This document shows, piece by piece, positions 1 through 8,428 of a DNA stretch of 64,000 bases. The stretch spans positions 1 through 64,000 of the forward strand of contig NZ_JAANYN010000005.1 in NCBI RefSeq assembly GCF_011290685.1, written 5' to 3'. The stretch is from Cyclobacterium plantarum (GTDB lineage Bacteria; Bacteroidota; Bacteroidia; Cytophagales; Cyclobacteriaceae). The stretch's first letter is position 1. Each line of letters opens with the position of its first letter. Made by a program: the position numbers and the translations under genes. The notes under the pieces are model-generated. The model was given only the letters and a program-made list of their open reading frames with translations, was not told where the DNA came from and made no database searches.

Positions 1-694
1 TCCCAAAAAAGCCCGGAATCAAATATGAAACTGCTCAAACTAATCAAATTGCCATATATTAAAATCGAACTCAGGTTGGTAAATTATGCGTCTGGTTCAT
101 GTTTTTGTGGTTTTTCTTAAAGGTAGGTAACCTTTTATCAACCGCATTGTTTGAAAAAGGAATGAAGCATTTCATCACAAATCGAGTTACAATACTTTAA
201 TGAAAAAGGGCATCATTTTCTAGATGATATACTATTGGGAATTTGTTAAGCATTTAAATTAAACTCAGGCCATTAGTATAATTTTTTACGCTGTCTCTAA
301 AAAATGAACTACCAAAGCGTTTATCTCTGATTCCATTTCACATGTTGTCTAGCTGTCTATCCACGATCTACCCTTGTCTTAAGGTAATTTGGGGTGATTT
401 GCTATTCGGGTTTAAGATATATTTCTCAGGCTTGGAAATGGATACTGTGTCCTTTTGCGGAATATCCCAGCCTGCAGCGCTGCTCATGAGGAAGGCAGTA
501 ACACCCTCAATTTCTTCAATTCTTTTCATTCACCCAGTTTATTCATGACGGTTAGTTTTACACTATTCTTTCTCCTCATAGACACAGGAATCCATTTAGC
601 ACAGTAGCCTACTTTTGATGTAATTGATTTGACCATTGTGAATTGTCCGTTTTGGTTGGACTCATCTTCGCAGACCTAGAACCAATTGCAGTTG
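1..694. other. Intergenic, no convincing gene
   Basis: AT-rich stretch with no reading frame that looks like a conserved protein. The best candidate is a 53-codon frame on the minus strand (529 down to 368, ATG start, TAG stop). Its codon use looks plausible, but I recognise no family in it. It could be the tail of a decayed gene, so it is not called as a gene. Confidence 0.5.
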
Positions 695-1633
695 TTAAGA
701 GGAATAGTTATTCAAAGGAATACTTGCCGGTTTAAAGTTTATCCCCAAGTCTTTTAGTGCCAAATCGGAACTGTAAACGATTTGAGGCTTGCCTAAAGGA
801 GCTTGATTATTCAGCATTAAACTAATATCTGAAACCCTATAACTTTCGCTTGACAAAAGGTAGTTTTTCCCATGGATGTTTTCGGTTGAAGCCGCTTTGT
901 AAATGGCATCAGCAACATCTTCTACATCTACCAATGCCCACAATACATCCATGTCATAGATCATTTGGATGAATGGGTTTGGGGCGATTTTATTCTTAAA
1001 CAAAAATTGAATACCCGTTGAAGTGGAATCCTCCCTGTTTGACAATGATTTTCCCATGACACCCACAGGCGAAACAGAAGTGATTTCAAAATTTAGCTTG
1101 GGGTGGTCAGAAATGAATTTATCAACGGTTTGATTAGCAATGAACTTTGCCTGGGCATAAGGAATACCTTCGTCGCTCATAAATGGTGTATCAAATTCAG
1201 TGATTTGATCACTTTCAGTTTTTCCCGTAGGTAAAAATGGAAAGTTTGTATTGTAGGCTGCCACGGATGCAATAAATACGACTTTTTCAATTCCGGGAGT
1301 TTTTAGAACTGCTTCAAGAAAGTTTTCCGTTCCTTTGATGGTCGGATCAAACAATTCTTTCTGAAGGTCTTTCACATCCAATTGAAAGGGTGTTCCTCCG
1401 TGAATTACGATTTCACAGTCTTTCAAAAAATCAAGCAACTCTGATTTGTTTTCAACATCAAGTTGTGCAATTTCCAAATTTCCAGCCTTTTCGAGACTGA
1501 GCAAATGTTGGTACTTTTCTTTTTTGGAAAGGTCTGTTGTAGATACTTTTACCTGGTATCCTTCATTCAAAAACTTTTGGGTGTTATAGCTTCCTATAAA
1601 GCCTGAACCCCCGATGATGCCTACTTTTTTCAT
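695..1633 (-). CDS. NAD-dependent epimerase/dehydratase family protein
   Basis: 312-aa extended short-chain dehydrogenase. The N-terminus carries the Rossmann motif GGSGFIG (residues 8-14) for NAD(P) binding. A YAQAK sequence in mid-protein fits the YxxxK catalytic pair, preceded by the sequence VVFIASVAAY, which supplies the usual serine. Length is normal for NmrA/dihydroflavonol-reductase-like SDRs. The substrate cannot be read from sequence; members of this group reduce or epimerise sugars, flavonoid-like ketones or aldehydes. It stands alone on the minus strand, downstream of a short palindromic repeat in its leader. The start is ATG directly before the Rossmann strand. Confidence 0.85.
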   Translation of the reverse strand: MKKVGIIGGSGFIGSYNTQKFLNEGYQVKVSTTDLSKKEKYQHLLSLEKAGNLEIAQLDVENKSELLDFLKDCEIVIHGGTPFQLDVKDLQKELFDPTIKGTENFLEAVLKTPGIEKVVFIASVAAYNTNFPFLPTGKTESDQITEFDTPFMSDEGIPYAQAKFIANQTVDKFISDHPKLNFEITSVSPVGVMGKSLSNREDSTSTGIQFLFKNKIAPNPFIQMIYDMDVLWALVDVEDVADAIYKAASTENIHGKNYLLSSESYRVSDISLMLNNQAPLGKPQIVYSSDLALKDLGINFKPASIPLNNYSS

Positions 1634-1661
1634 GGGTTTATGTTTTGTTTTTTAAAGGTCC

Positions 1662-1677
1662 CCCCGATTAGTCGGGG
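1662..1677. repeat. Short palindrome CCCCGA-TTAG-TCGGGG
   Basis: Perfect 6-bp arms around TTAG, followed by CAGGC. It lies in the leader of the epimerase gene on the minus strand. GC-rich palindromes of this form are dispersed in many Bacteroidota genomes. Its function here is unknown. Confidence 0.5.
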
Positions 1678-1981
1678 CAGGCTATGGAATCTTTGACGAT
1701 TAAAATAATCATTGCCCTGCGTGTTTAATGATGATTTTAATCGTGTCGATTTCATAATTGTTTAATTAGGTTTTACGTCTGTTCTATTTTCGACTTTTCT
1801 GATTATGTTACTGTCAGTTCAGTTGGTTTTAATTCTCGGTGGCTGTTGTATATTTTTCATCTAGAATTCAGAGAAGAACTAGAATTCTTGTAAGTAAAAA
1901 AACCGTATTAGCTATCATGGACTCAAGCAATACTAATCCATTGCTTTGGTAGAATACATGATCAATGGAATAAAGCAAGCC

Positions 1982-2617
1982 TCAAGATGTTGGCTTTGTA
2001 GCAGCATTTACCAAATCCCAGAATTCTTCCCGGTTGTTGGTGCGGGGAAATGCTGTTGTGGGGGCCTCTACGTTTAAAAATGCGCACAAAGGTTCCCATC
2101 CTTCCTGTACCTGATATACCAGTAGTTGTTCGGGTGGGATCAAAGCCTTCACTGCTTTATTATGTGCTCCGTATCTTTCTGCCAGGCCCTCAAAATCAAG
2201 ACCCATTGGAAAACCTGATTTTTCAATCACCTTCACCACCATATTGAGCCATTCCTGAACGGGAGCGGGTGTGTTTTTCCGGTCGGTAAGCAATTTGTAG
2301 ATCGTAGAACCAAAGCTTTCTGCCCACGATTCTTTGCTGCGGTGTGTTAAAATAAACTTAGCATTCGGATACCTTGCAAACAGCTCTTTGTAAAAGGCAG
2401 CCGTAGGCCAATCAACGGCGCTTTGCATACCTTCATAAACAGCGGCAAAATTAGTCGGGTGATTCAATGCTTCATTCCAAAGGGGTAGTTGGACGGGCAT
2501 GTTTTGCGCCACCCGCTCCATGTGGTGGCAAGGACCCAGTTGCAGTGCCTCAAGTGCTGTTTTCAATGAATAGGTGCCGGTTCTTCCCAGACCTAATCCA
2601 ATAACTTTTAATTCCAT
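1982..2617 (-). CDS. Sulfotransferase family protein (Sulfotransfer_4-like)
   Basis: 211-aa protein beginning with a P-loop-like strand and GLGRTGTYSLKTAL, followed by GPCHHME. This is the signature of the small sulfotransferase family PF17784, where the GRTGT loop binds the 5'-phosphosulfate of PAPS. The central ILTHRSKESW segment matches the second PAPS-binding region (an R/S pair). Length fits the family. The acceptor is unknown, and many bacterial members have no demonstrated activity. ATG start. The gene is separated by 94 bp from the upstream alcohol dehydrogenase on the same strand. Confidence 0.75.
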   Translation of the reverse strand: MELKVIGLGLGRTGTYSLKTALEALQLGPCHHMERVAQNMPVQLPLWNEALNHPTNFAAVYEGMQSAVDWPTAAFYKELFARYPNAKFILTHRSKESWAESFGSTIYKLLTDRKNTPAPVQEWLNMVVKVIEKSGFPMGLDFEGLAERYGAHNKAVKALIPPEQLLVYQVQEGWEPLCAFLNVEAPTTAFPRTNNREEFWDLVNAATKPTS

Positions 2618-2711
2618 AAATAATCTTTTTGTTTACTAACTGCCTACAATAAATCGTTTTTCGGCGTACCCTTTTTTGAAAATTGTTCCAATGATAGGAT
2701 AGTTGAATCCA

Positions 2712-3716
2712 CTAGTTTTTCAATACAATTCGGAAACGTGCCTTTCCTGATTCCAGATGTTCCAAAGCTTCATTTACCTTTGACATGGGGAATTCTTCTG
2801 TAATCGGATAAATGCCATGTCTAACACAGAATTCCAACATGGTTCGTGTCAGGGCCGGGCTTCCAAGAGGGCTACCTGCGACAGATTTTTCTCCCATAAT
2901 CAGGGAAAATGCAGGTATGGCCATCGGTTCCAAAACCGCTCCTACATTGTGAAATTTTCCTTTTGGGGCTAAAGCGGTCAAATAGGCATTCCAATCTAAG
3001 GTGACATTGGTCGTGTTAAGAATGAAACTCAAACTTCCCGCAATTTTGGCCAGTTCCTCTGGATTTGTGGAATCCACAACCTGCGTGGCCCCCATTTCCA
3101 GGATGGACTTCTTTTTATCAGGGTTGGAGCTAAAAGCAATTACTTCACAACCCCATTTGTTCAGGAATTTGAGTGCCATATGGCCCAGGCCTCCAATGCC
3201 AATGACGCCAACTTTATCCGTTGCTTTGACTCCGGCTATAATGATAGGGTTAAACACGGTAATGCCACCACAAAGCAAGGGTCCGGCTTTGTCCAAGTCG
3301 ATACCCTCAGGCAAGGGAATAGCCCAGGACCAATGACTTCGCACATGGTCTGCAAAACCACCATGTCGGCCACCAATAGTGAACTCGGCTGTACTGCATA
3401 GGTGATGGGAGCCATTCATACACTCATGACAGGACATGCAGGAACCAGAAAACCAACCCACACCGACCTTGTCCCCGACTTTTACATTCTTGACAGCTTT
3501 ACCTGCCGCGATTACTTCACCAATGATTTCATGCCCGGGGACAATGGGATAGGCAGTCATGCCCCAGTCATTATTCATCATACTAAGATCTGAGTGGCAA
3601 ATGCCACAGTTGATTACCCGGATATCGACTTGTTCAGCACCTGGTTCTTCTAATTCGTAGGAAAAAGGCGTTAATTTTTCATGGGGGCCATTGGCGGCAT
3701 AAGCGGATACGTTCAT
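2712..3716 (-). CDS. Zinc-dependent alcohol dehydrogenase (YahK/CAD-like)
   Basis: 334-aa medium-chain dehydrogenase. Catalytic zinc ligands are visible as C40 (in CGICHSD) and H62 (in GHE), with a third Cys in the LLCGGIT segment. Four structural-zinc cysteines are present at residues 93, 96, 99 and 107. The cofactor loop is GIGGLGHMALKF. The pattern matches the cinnamyl-alcohol/YahK subgroup, which reduces aldehydes to alcohols, normally with NADPH. It is cytoplasmic. Its minus-strand neighbours (SnoaL protein, sulfotransferase, epimerase) do not form a known pathway. Specific substrate not determinable. Confidence 0.88.
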   Translation of the reverse strand: MNVSAYAANGPHEKLTPFSYELEEPGAEQVDIRVINCGICHSDLSMMNNDWGMTAYPIVPGHEIIGEVIAAGKAVKNVKVGDKVGVGWFSGSCMSCHECMNGSHHLCSTAEFTIGGRHGGFADHVRSHWSWAIPLPEGIDLDKAGPLLCGGITVFNPIIIAGVKATDKVGVIGIGGLGHMALKFLNKWGCEVIAFSSNPDKKKSILEMGATQVVDSTNPEELAKIAGSLSFILNTTNVTLDWNAYLTALAPKGKFHNVGAVLEPMAIPAFSLIMGEKSVAGSPLGSPALTRTMLEFCVRHGIYPITEEFPMSKVNEALEHLESGKARFRIVLKN

Positions 3717-3801
3717 AGTTTTGATTTGGTTTAAAGTGGGGGTAATATCGAATGGGTGTAAATTAAATTTTTGGATTTTAACCTTTATGATGCTTTTCTT
3801 T

Positions 3802-4230
3802 TTACTTAGTTAAGGCATCATTTAATTTTTTCGTATCCACATATTGTTGAAAACCAACCACTTTCCCATCCTTAAGTGTCCAGAAATGCGCCACTTGCGC
3901 ATCATAACTGTTGCCATTATTGCGTTTGGCATCATAGCGTAAGGTGGCCAACACTTTATCATTGAACATCTCGTGCAGCTCGATATCCTTCAAGTTAAAA
4001 TATTCATGTTCCTCACCAATGCGGGCAAAAACACCATTCAATACCGCTTCCGGTCCTTTGTATGGATTGCCATCTGCATAGGCATTGCCTTCAGCCTCAT
4101 TCCAAATGATATTGGAATCCATCATTTCCAAAACTGTCGGGATATCGCCTACGGCAAAAGCTTTGTAAAGTCCTTCTATTACAGCCCTATTTTTGGTGAC
4201 ATTTTTTAAATCATCTTTATGTGTTTTCAT
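3802..4230 (-). CDS. SnoaL-like / NTF2-fold protein
   Basis: 142-aa protein of the SnoaL/NTF2 cone fold. The N-terminal helix (VIEGLYKAFAVGDIPTVLEMM) is followed by the alternating strands typical of the family, ending with DAQVAHFWTLKDGKVVGFQQY. There is no signal peptide, so it is probably cytoplasmic. Such proteins act as small-molecule isomerases, hydrolases or binding proteins; no specific activity can be assigned. It lies 85 bp upstream of the alcohol dehydrogenase on the same strand and may be co-transcribed with it. Confidence 0.8.
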   Translation of the reverse strand: MKTHKDDLKNVTKNRAVIEGLYKAFAVGDIPTVLEMMDSNIIWNEAEGNAYADGNPYKGPEAVLNGVFARIGEEHEYFNLKDIELHEMFNDKVLATLRYDAKRNNGNSYDAQVAHFWTLKDGKVVGFQQYVDTKKLNDALTK

Positions 4231-4587
4231 AAAATTCTTTCTGTTTTAATTTGTTAAGTTACTTTATAACATTTCCAAAGTTCAAAACTTTGGAAAAGTA
4301 AGTTATTATGGTTTATGTACTTCCATTTCGATTTCAATTAAGAATTCCGGCATGGAAATATCCGTAGGCTATGGGTCTCAATCAGAAGTATTCTGGTTTT
4401 CTGATTTCATAGGAATCGTTTATTTGAATCGTATATTTTTTGATTTTGGGAAAATCAATGATGGACTAAGGTCTGGCTATCAGTAATAAAGCACATTAAA
4501 ACTTACCCTTTTAATTTTTGAAATGAAAGCCATCAAGGACGAGGCCACCCCTTTTTTGTCCCATTGTATCGATTTATTTTCTTTTGA
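4231..4587. other. Intergenic with palindromic repeat and possible RidA remnant
   Basis: No intact gene. It holds the palindrome described separately. On the minus strand near 4306-4395 there is a short frame ending in a RidA-like C-terminus (MPEFLIEIEMEV) that is interrupted upstream by two stop codons. That fragment may be a decayed gene end; the support is weak. Confidence 0.4.
4272..4296. repeat. AACTTTGGAAA-type palindromic repeat, copy 1
   Basis: Inverted repeat TTTCCAAAGTT / AACTTTGGAAA with a 3-nt loop. The same motif recurs as a longer perfect palindrome at 51532-51564 and a degenerate copy near 51662, so it is a dispersed repeat in this genome. Confidence 0.65.
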
Positions 4588-7005
4588 TCAATTGGTCACT
4601 CTTTTCTGTTCCTCTTGGGAGCCTACTTTTCTGTCCCTGGTTCCTTTGATCTTACTGTTTCCAAACTTGTAGGTGTAGGTAGCCATGAACACTCTTTTTT
4701 CAAACTTGAGCCTGCCCGAAAATTCTAAATCAGCACCATCAAATGATCTCCACCTGAGTTGACTGGTTTCGAGTATGTCGTTGCAGGATAACCTTAACAC
4801 CCCTGCTTTTTGGAAGTCCTTTTGGATTCCCAGATTGAGAAAGCCCCGCGAAAGTACCTTGTAATATCCCATGATACTGGGAGACATATAATACCCCATC
4901 AACTCAATGGTATATTTTTTGGGAAGTGTAAAGGTATTGGTCAGCACTACCTGAATACCTTTCTGATCTACATCATAAGCCTCTCCATTCAGTTCTGAAT
5001 TGACTTTCTGATAATTTGCCGTGAAGTTGTTTTGGGTTTCCCACCAGGAAGTTATTTTCAAGGGGAAAGCGACAATCATGGATACCGTCTGCCTTTGGTC
5101 GATATTTTCTGTTTTAAGGAATACGGTGTTGGTCTCTTCATTTAGGGTAGGTTGAAATTGTGCAATTACATCTTTATCCATACTATGCTGCACCGAGAAA
5201 ATCCAACTTTTGTAGGAATAATCTGTTTTGAGGGTATTGGTATAGGTAGGGAGGATGTTTTCATTGCCGGCGAAGAAGGTAAAAGGGTCAGAAAAAAACA
5301 CAAAAGGTGCCATTTCATTGAAGGTGGGACGGGTAATTCTGCGTCCATAAGACAGCTGTACCAGGTTGTCAGTATTGATTTTTCTGGATAAATATGCCGT
5401 TGGAAAGAAATCCCCGTAGTGTCTGTCAACGATTTTTTCTCCTGAAACGGTCGTCAGGTTGGTTTTGGTGTTCTCGTACCTTAACCCGGCATTTAAGGTC
5501 GTTTTTTCATCAAATTCAATTTTTGCTGTGGAAAAAGCTGCCAATATATCTTCTTCGAGAAAGCCATCATTGGTGAAGTTTGGATCAATCAGCCAATCTG
5601 ATCCAAGTTTCTCTTCGAAGAGAACAGTATTGGTAAATTCTGAAAAAGTGCCCCGGACACCTGATTCTACGGCTACTGATTCCCCTATTTTCATGGAGTG
5701 GTTAAGATCTGTCACCCAAAGCTCAATGGGTGTATCTTTGGTTATTCTGAATTCTTCTGAACCGATCAAATCATTGGATTCATCATAATTCATAATGGTA
5801 TACCAGGATGGATTTGAATTCCTATAAGTGAGATAATCCACATTTGTGCTGATGACCTGCCCGTTTTGAAAGGTATGCTGAAGATTGATATTGCCCATGA
5901 TATGACTCCATTTATTAACTTCTACCGTTGTCATTCTAAAAAGGGTATCCGGGGAGATGGAATAATTGGATTTTGTGACATTGGGTGCGGTCATATCCCA
6001 ACGGTTAGTATAGCCACTGACCAAGCCACTGAAGATGGTGTTTGTACTTAATTTGTAGTCAAAACCTGCCTGGTAATTGATGGACTTTCTGGTGGAAAAC
6101 CGGTCGGTGTTTGTATCAATACTAATGTCTTCAAATCCGTTGTTGTTGCCCCTAAATTGTTCCCATTCCTGAACCTGATCTACATAAGTCGTGGACAAAA
6201 GACCAAACCAACTGAATTTTGGCCCTTGATGGTTGAGGTTGACGCTCATATTGCCGTTGTAGCCAGATCCATAGCCTTGGCCGAGTGTAAGGGAACCGTT
6301 GGTGCCGATCATATCATTGTCTTTTTTCATCACAATATTGATAAACCCCGCATCTCCGTCCGCATCATAGTTGGCTGGGGGGACGGTGATGATTTCGATC
6401 TTTTCTACATCACTGGAGTTGAGACCGGCCAGCATCTGAAAAGCCGCCTCCAGGGGCATTCGGAACCGTTGGCCGTTCATCAGTATAACCACGCCGTTTT
6501 TCCCTAAAACGGAAAGCGAATTACCCTGTCTGTTCACCATTACCCCGGGAGACCTGTCCAGCACATCGATGACAGACAAACCCGCAGCAGAAACGCTGTT
6601 CGCCACATTGACCACCATTTTCCCCTGTTCCAACTCAAATAGTGGCCGGGTGGCCGTTACTGTCACTTCATCCAGGTTATGGTCCTCTTCTTTCAATAAG
6701 ATAGCCGCCAACTCATTTTTTTCAGTTCCCAAGAAAGGGAACAGAGGGGAATAGCTTTTAGCATATCCCATGATCGTCACTTCTATAAAGTATTGCCCCT
6801 TTGGAATATCCGAAAAAATATAGTTGCCGGATGCATCGGAAATAGCCCCTTTGATCAGGGAGGAGTCCGGTTCGTTCCTGAGCAATACACTGGCATAGGA
6901 TATCCCTTTTGACTGGGAATCAAACACTTTTCCCTGGATCGTTCCTTGAGAAAAAACGCCAGAAGCCAATAAACAAAGCAGTACGGCAATTAATGGGGCC
7001 TTCAT
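4588..7005 (-). CDS. TonB-dependent-receptor-like outer-membrane beta-barrel protein
   Basis: 805-aa protein with an N-terminal signal peptide (about 20 residues). A carboxypeptidase-regulatory-like domain follows (about 22-110), then a TonB-receptor plug (about 120-230; includes IDVLDRSPGVMVNRQGN and VEKIEIITVPPANYDADGDAG). The rest is a large outer-membrane barrel (about 240-790) of the PF14905 type, found in many Bacteroidota. The ligand is unknown. No SusD partner is adjacent, so it is not a standard glycan-uptake pair. It stands alone on the minus strand, with a SnoaL-domain secreted protein upstream. Confidence 0.88.
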   Translation of the reverse strand: MKAPLIAVLLCLLASGVFSQGTIQGKVFDSQSKGISYASVLLRNEPDSSLIKGAISDASGNYIFSDIPKGQYFIEVTIMGYAKSYSPLFPFLGTEKNELAAILLKEEDHNLDEVTVTATRPLFELEQGKMVVNVANSVSAAGLSVIDVLDRSPGVMVNRQGNSLSVLGKNGVVILMNGQRFRMPLEAAFQMLAGLNSSDVEKIEIITVPPANYDADGDAGFINIVMKKDNDMIGTNGSLTLGQGYGSGYNGNMSVNLNHQGPKFSWFGLLSTTYVDQVQEWEQFRGNNNGFEDISIDTNTDRFSTRKSINYQAGFDYKLSTNTIFSGLVSGYTNRWDMTAPNVTKSNYSISPDTLFRMTTVEVNKWSHIMGNINLQHTFQNGQVISTNVDYLTYRNSNPSWYTIMNYDESNDLIGSEEFRITKDTPIELWVTDLNHSMKIGESVAVESGVRGTFSEFTNTVLFEEKLGSDWLIDPNFTNDGFLEEDILAAFSTAKIEFDEKTTLNAGLRYENTKTNLTTVSGEKIVDRHYGDFFPTAYLSRKINTDNLVQLSYGRRITRPTFNEMAPFVFFSDPFTFFAGNENILPTYTNTLKTDYSYKSWIFSVQHSMDKDVIAQFQPTLNEETNTVFLKTENIDQRQTVSMIVAFPLKITSWWETQNNFTANYQKVNSELNGEAYDVDQKGIQVVLTNTFTLPKKYTIELMGYYMSPSIMGYYKVLSRGFLNLGIQKDFQKAGVLRLSCNDILETSQLRWRSFDGADLEFSGRLKFEKRVFMATYTYKFGNSKIKGTRDRKVGSQEEQKRVTN

Positions 7006-7155
7006 TAGGTTATAATAAAATTTTTAGTGGGTTACTTTTTTTCAGCTTCAACTCTTCAAGACAAGCCAAAAAATGCCTCTTGATCGGGGAAATAAATCTC
7101 CTTGGCGATCTTAGATCACCAAAAGAAATATGACATTACGAAGTGGGTGATTTAC

Positions 7156-7674
7156 TCAATTAGCAGGAGGAGTTACCTTAAAACCCTGCGTTTCTAGAAT
7201 ATTGAGCATGTCATACCAATACCGAATGTGAGTTATTTTACCCTTTACCACTGTGGCGGCTGTATGATATGGCACTGCTATTGTTTTCCCATTTGCCTTG
7301 TTTGTAAGCGTGTTTATCCCCCATGACAGGATCCATTCGCCCTCATTCCAGTTATTGGTAACCTTGATCGGCAGATAAAGCTCTTGCGAAAGGCTGTGCC
7401 TGTAGGTATTGGTGCTTGCAGTGTAATATTCTTTGTGCTGAGTTACAGTAAGGGAGTCCAAGCCTCCGCCCAAACCATAAATCATGGCTCCTGCTTCGAA
7501 TTGGGCGTTCATTGTGGCCACATCACCTTCCTGAAGTGCTTTCGTGTAGGTCTGGACTACTTCCATCGCTTTTGCTGCATTCTGAAATTCGAGCGTAGCT
7601 TCCTGTGCCATTGAAACAAGTGTTGTCAGCAACAGCAGGAATAGAGCTGCCAAAATTGTTTTGAAATTTTTCAT
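7156..7674 (-). CDS. Secreted SnoaL/NTF2-like protein
   Basis: 172-aa protein with a clear signal peptide (MKNFKTILAALFLLLLTTL, cleavage after SMA). The mature part is a SnoaL/NTF2-like domain (helix AMEVVQTYTKALQEGDVATM, then strands ending KGKITHIRYWYDML). It is likely periplasmic. It is the second of three NTF2-fold genes in the first half of the window. No catalytic assignment is possible. It lies about 150 bp upstream of the barrel gene on the same strand. Confidence 0.75.
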   Translation of the reverse strand: MKNFKTILAALFLLLLTTLVSMAQEATLEFQNAAKAMEVVQTYTKALQEGDVATMNAQFEAGAMIYGLGGGLDSLTVTQHKEYYTASTNTYRHSLSQELYLPIKVTNNWNEGEWILSWGINTLTNKANGKTIAVPYHTAATVVKGKITHIRYWYDMLNILETQGFKVTPPAN

Positions 7675-8428
7675 TAGGATTGGGTTTGATTATTTAGAAA
7701 AGGAAAGTTTTATCGGGTGTCATGTCAACGCGTGAATGATGGTTAAGGCGGTAGTAGGTTTTGAGTCAGGTCAAGGCACAAAAAACGGGCATAGCCATAA
7801 CTATTTGCGGCTTTTTGTAACGCTGAGATGGCTCAAAAGACGCACTGGATTAACTTGTAGGTCTAGGCTTGATATGACACTGGTAGACGTTAAAAGTAAA
7901 TAGATTACCAGTGATCGGAAAGTAGGTCAGGACGAAAGGATGGGTTTACTGTCCGGAGTCCATGGAGTTCTTTTCCGAGCAGGATTTGAAGCATGGGCCC
8001 TAAGCCCCATTTGGAAAAATAAACATCCACACACCAAAAAGCGGGGGAAAGTATGGCCGCTTCGCCCGTCAAATATCAAGGAGAACTTTACCTATTTTGC
8101 AGCATCCAATAGTATTCCCTCGCGAAAAGCATTTTTGCTGCAGATGTTTGTGCCATCAGACAGTCGAGTTTGGAAAATCTTCGGATCTTCAATTCCAGCC
8201 TTGGATTTTCGGAATCGGCAAAATGCGCATTTGCCCCCATCCCTATCCTTATTAACGTCCAACCATTGGCTGCATCAAAAAACTTATAGATTTAATATTC
8301 TATTTTGAGTAAAATTTTATAAACATAAAATAAATAATTTTATATTCTGTTTACTAAACAATGTGCCATCTATTTTTTTTAAAAAATCCAATTTTGGACG
8401 AATGGAATTTGAAACTGTATTAATTACC
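7675..8428. other. Intergenic, about 750 bp, no recognised feature
   Basis: Open frames occur on both strands, but none resembles a known protein and none has a convincing start. The final 150 bp are very AT-rich (around 8290-8440) and include T-runs downstream of the CheB-CheR gene, where its transcript probably ends. Confidence 0.5.

Noticed and set aside
342..548. 68-codon plus-strand frame near the left edge
   Set aside because: Composition and sequence are not protein-like, there is no family resemblance, and a different frame on the other strand looks at least as plausible.
4306..4395. RidA-like C-terminal sequence on the minus strand
   Set aside because: About 20 residues resemble the end of RidA proteins, but two stops interrupt it and no upstream homology is visible. 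Too weak to annotate.
7940..8308. 122-codon plus-strand open frame
   Set aside because: No family, no promoter or ribosome signal, unusual residue composition; probably a chance frame in an intergenic region.
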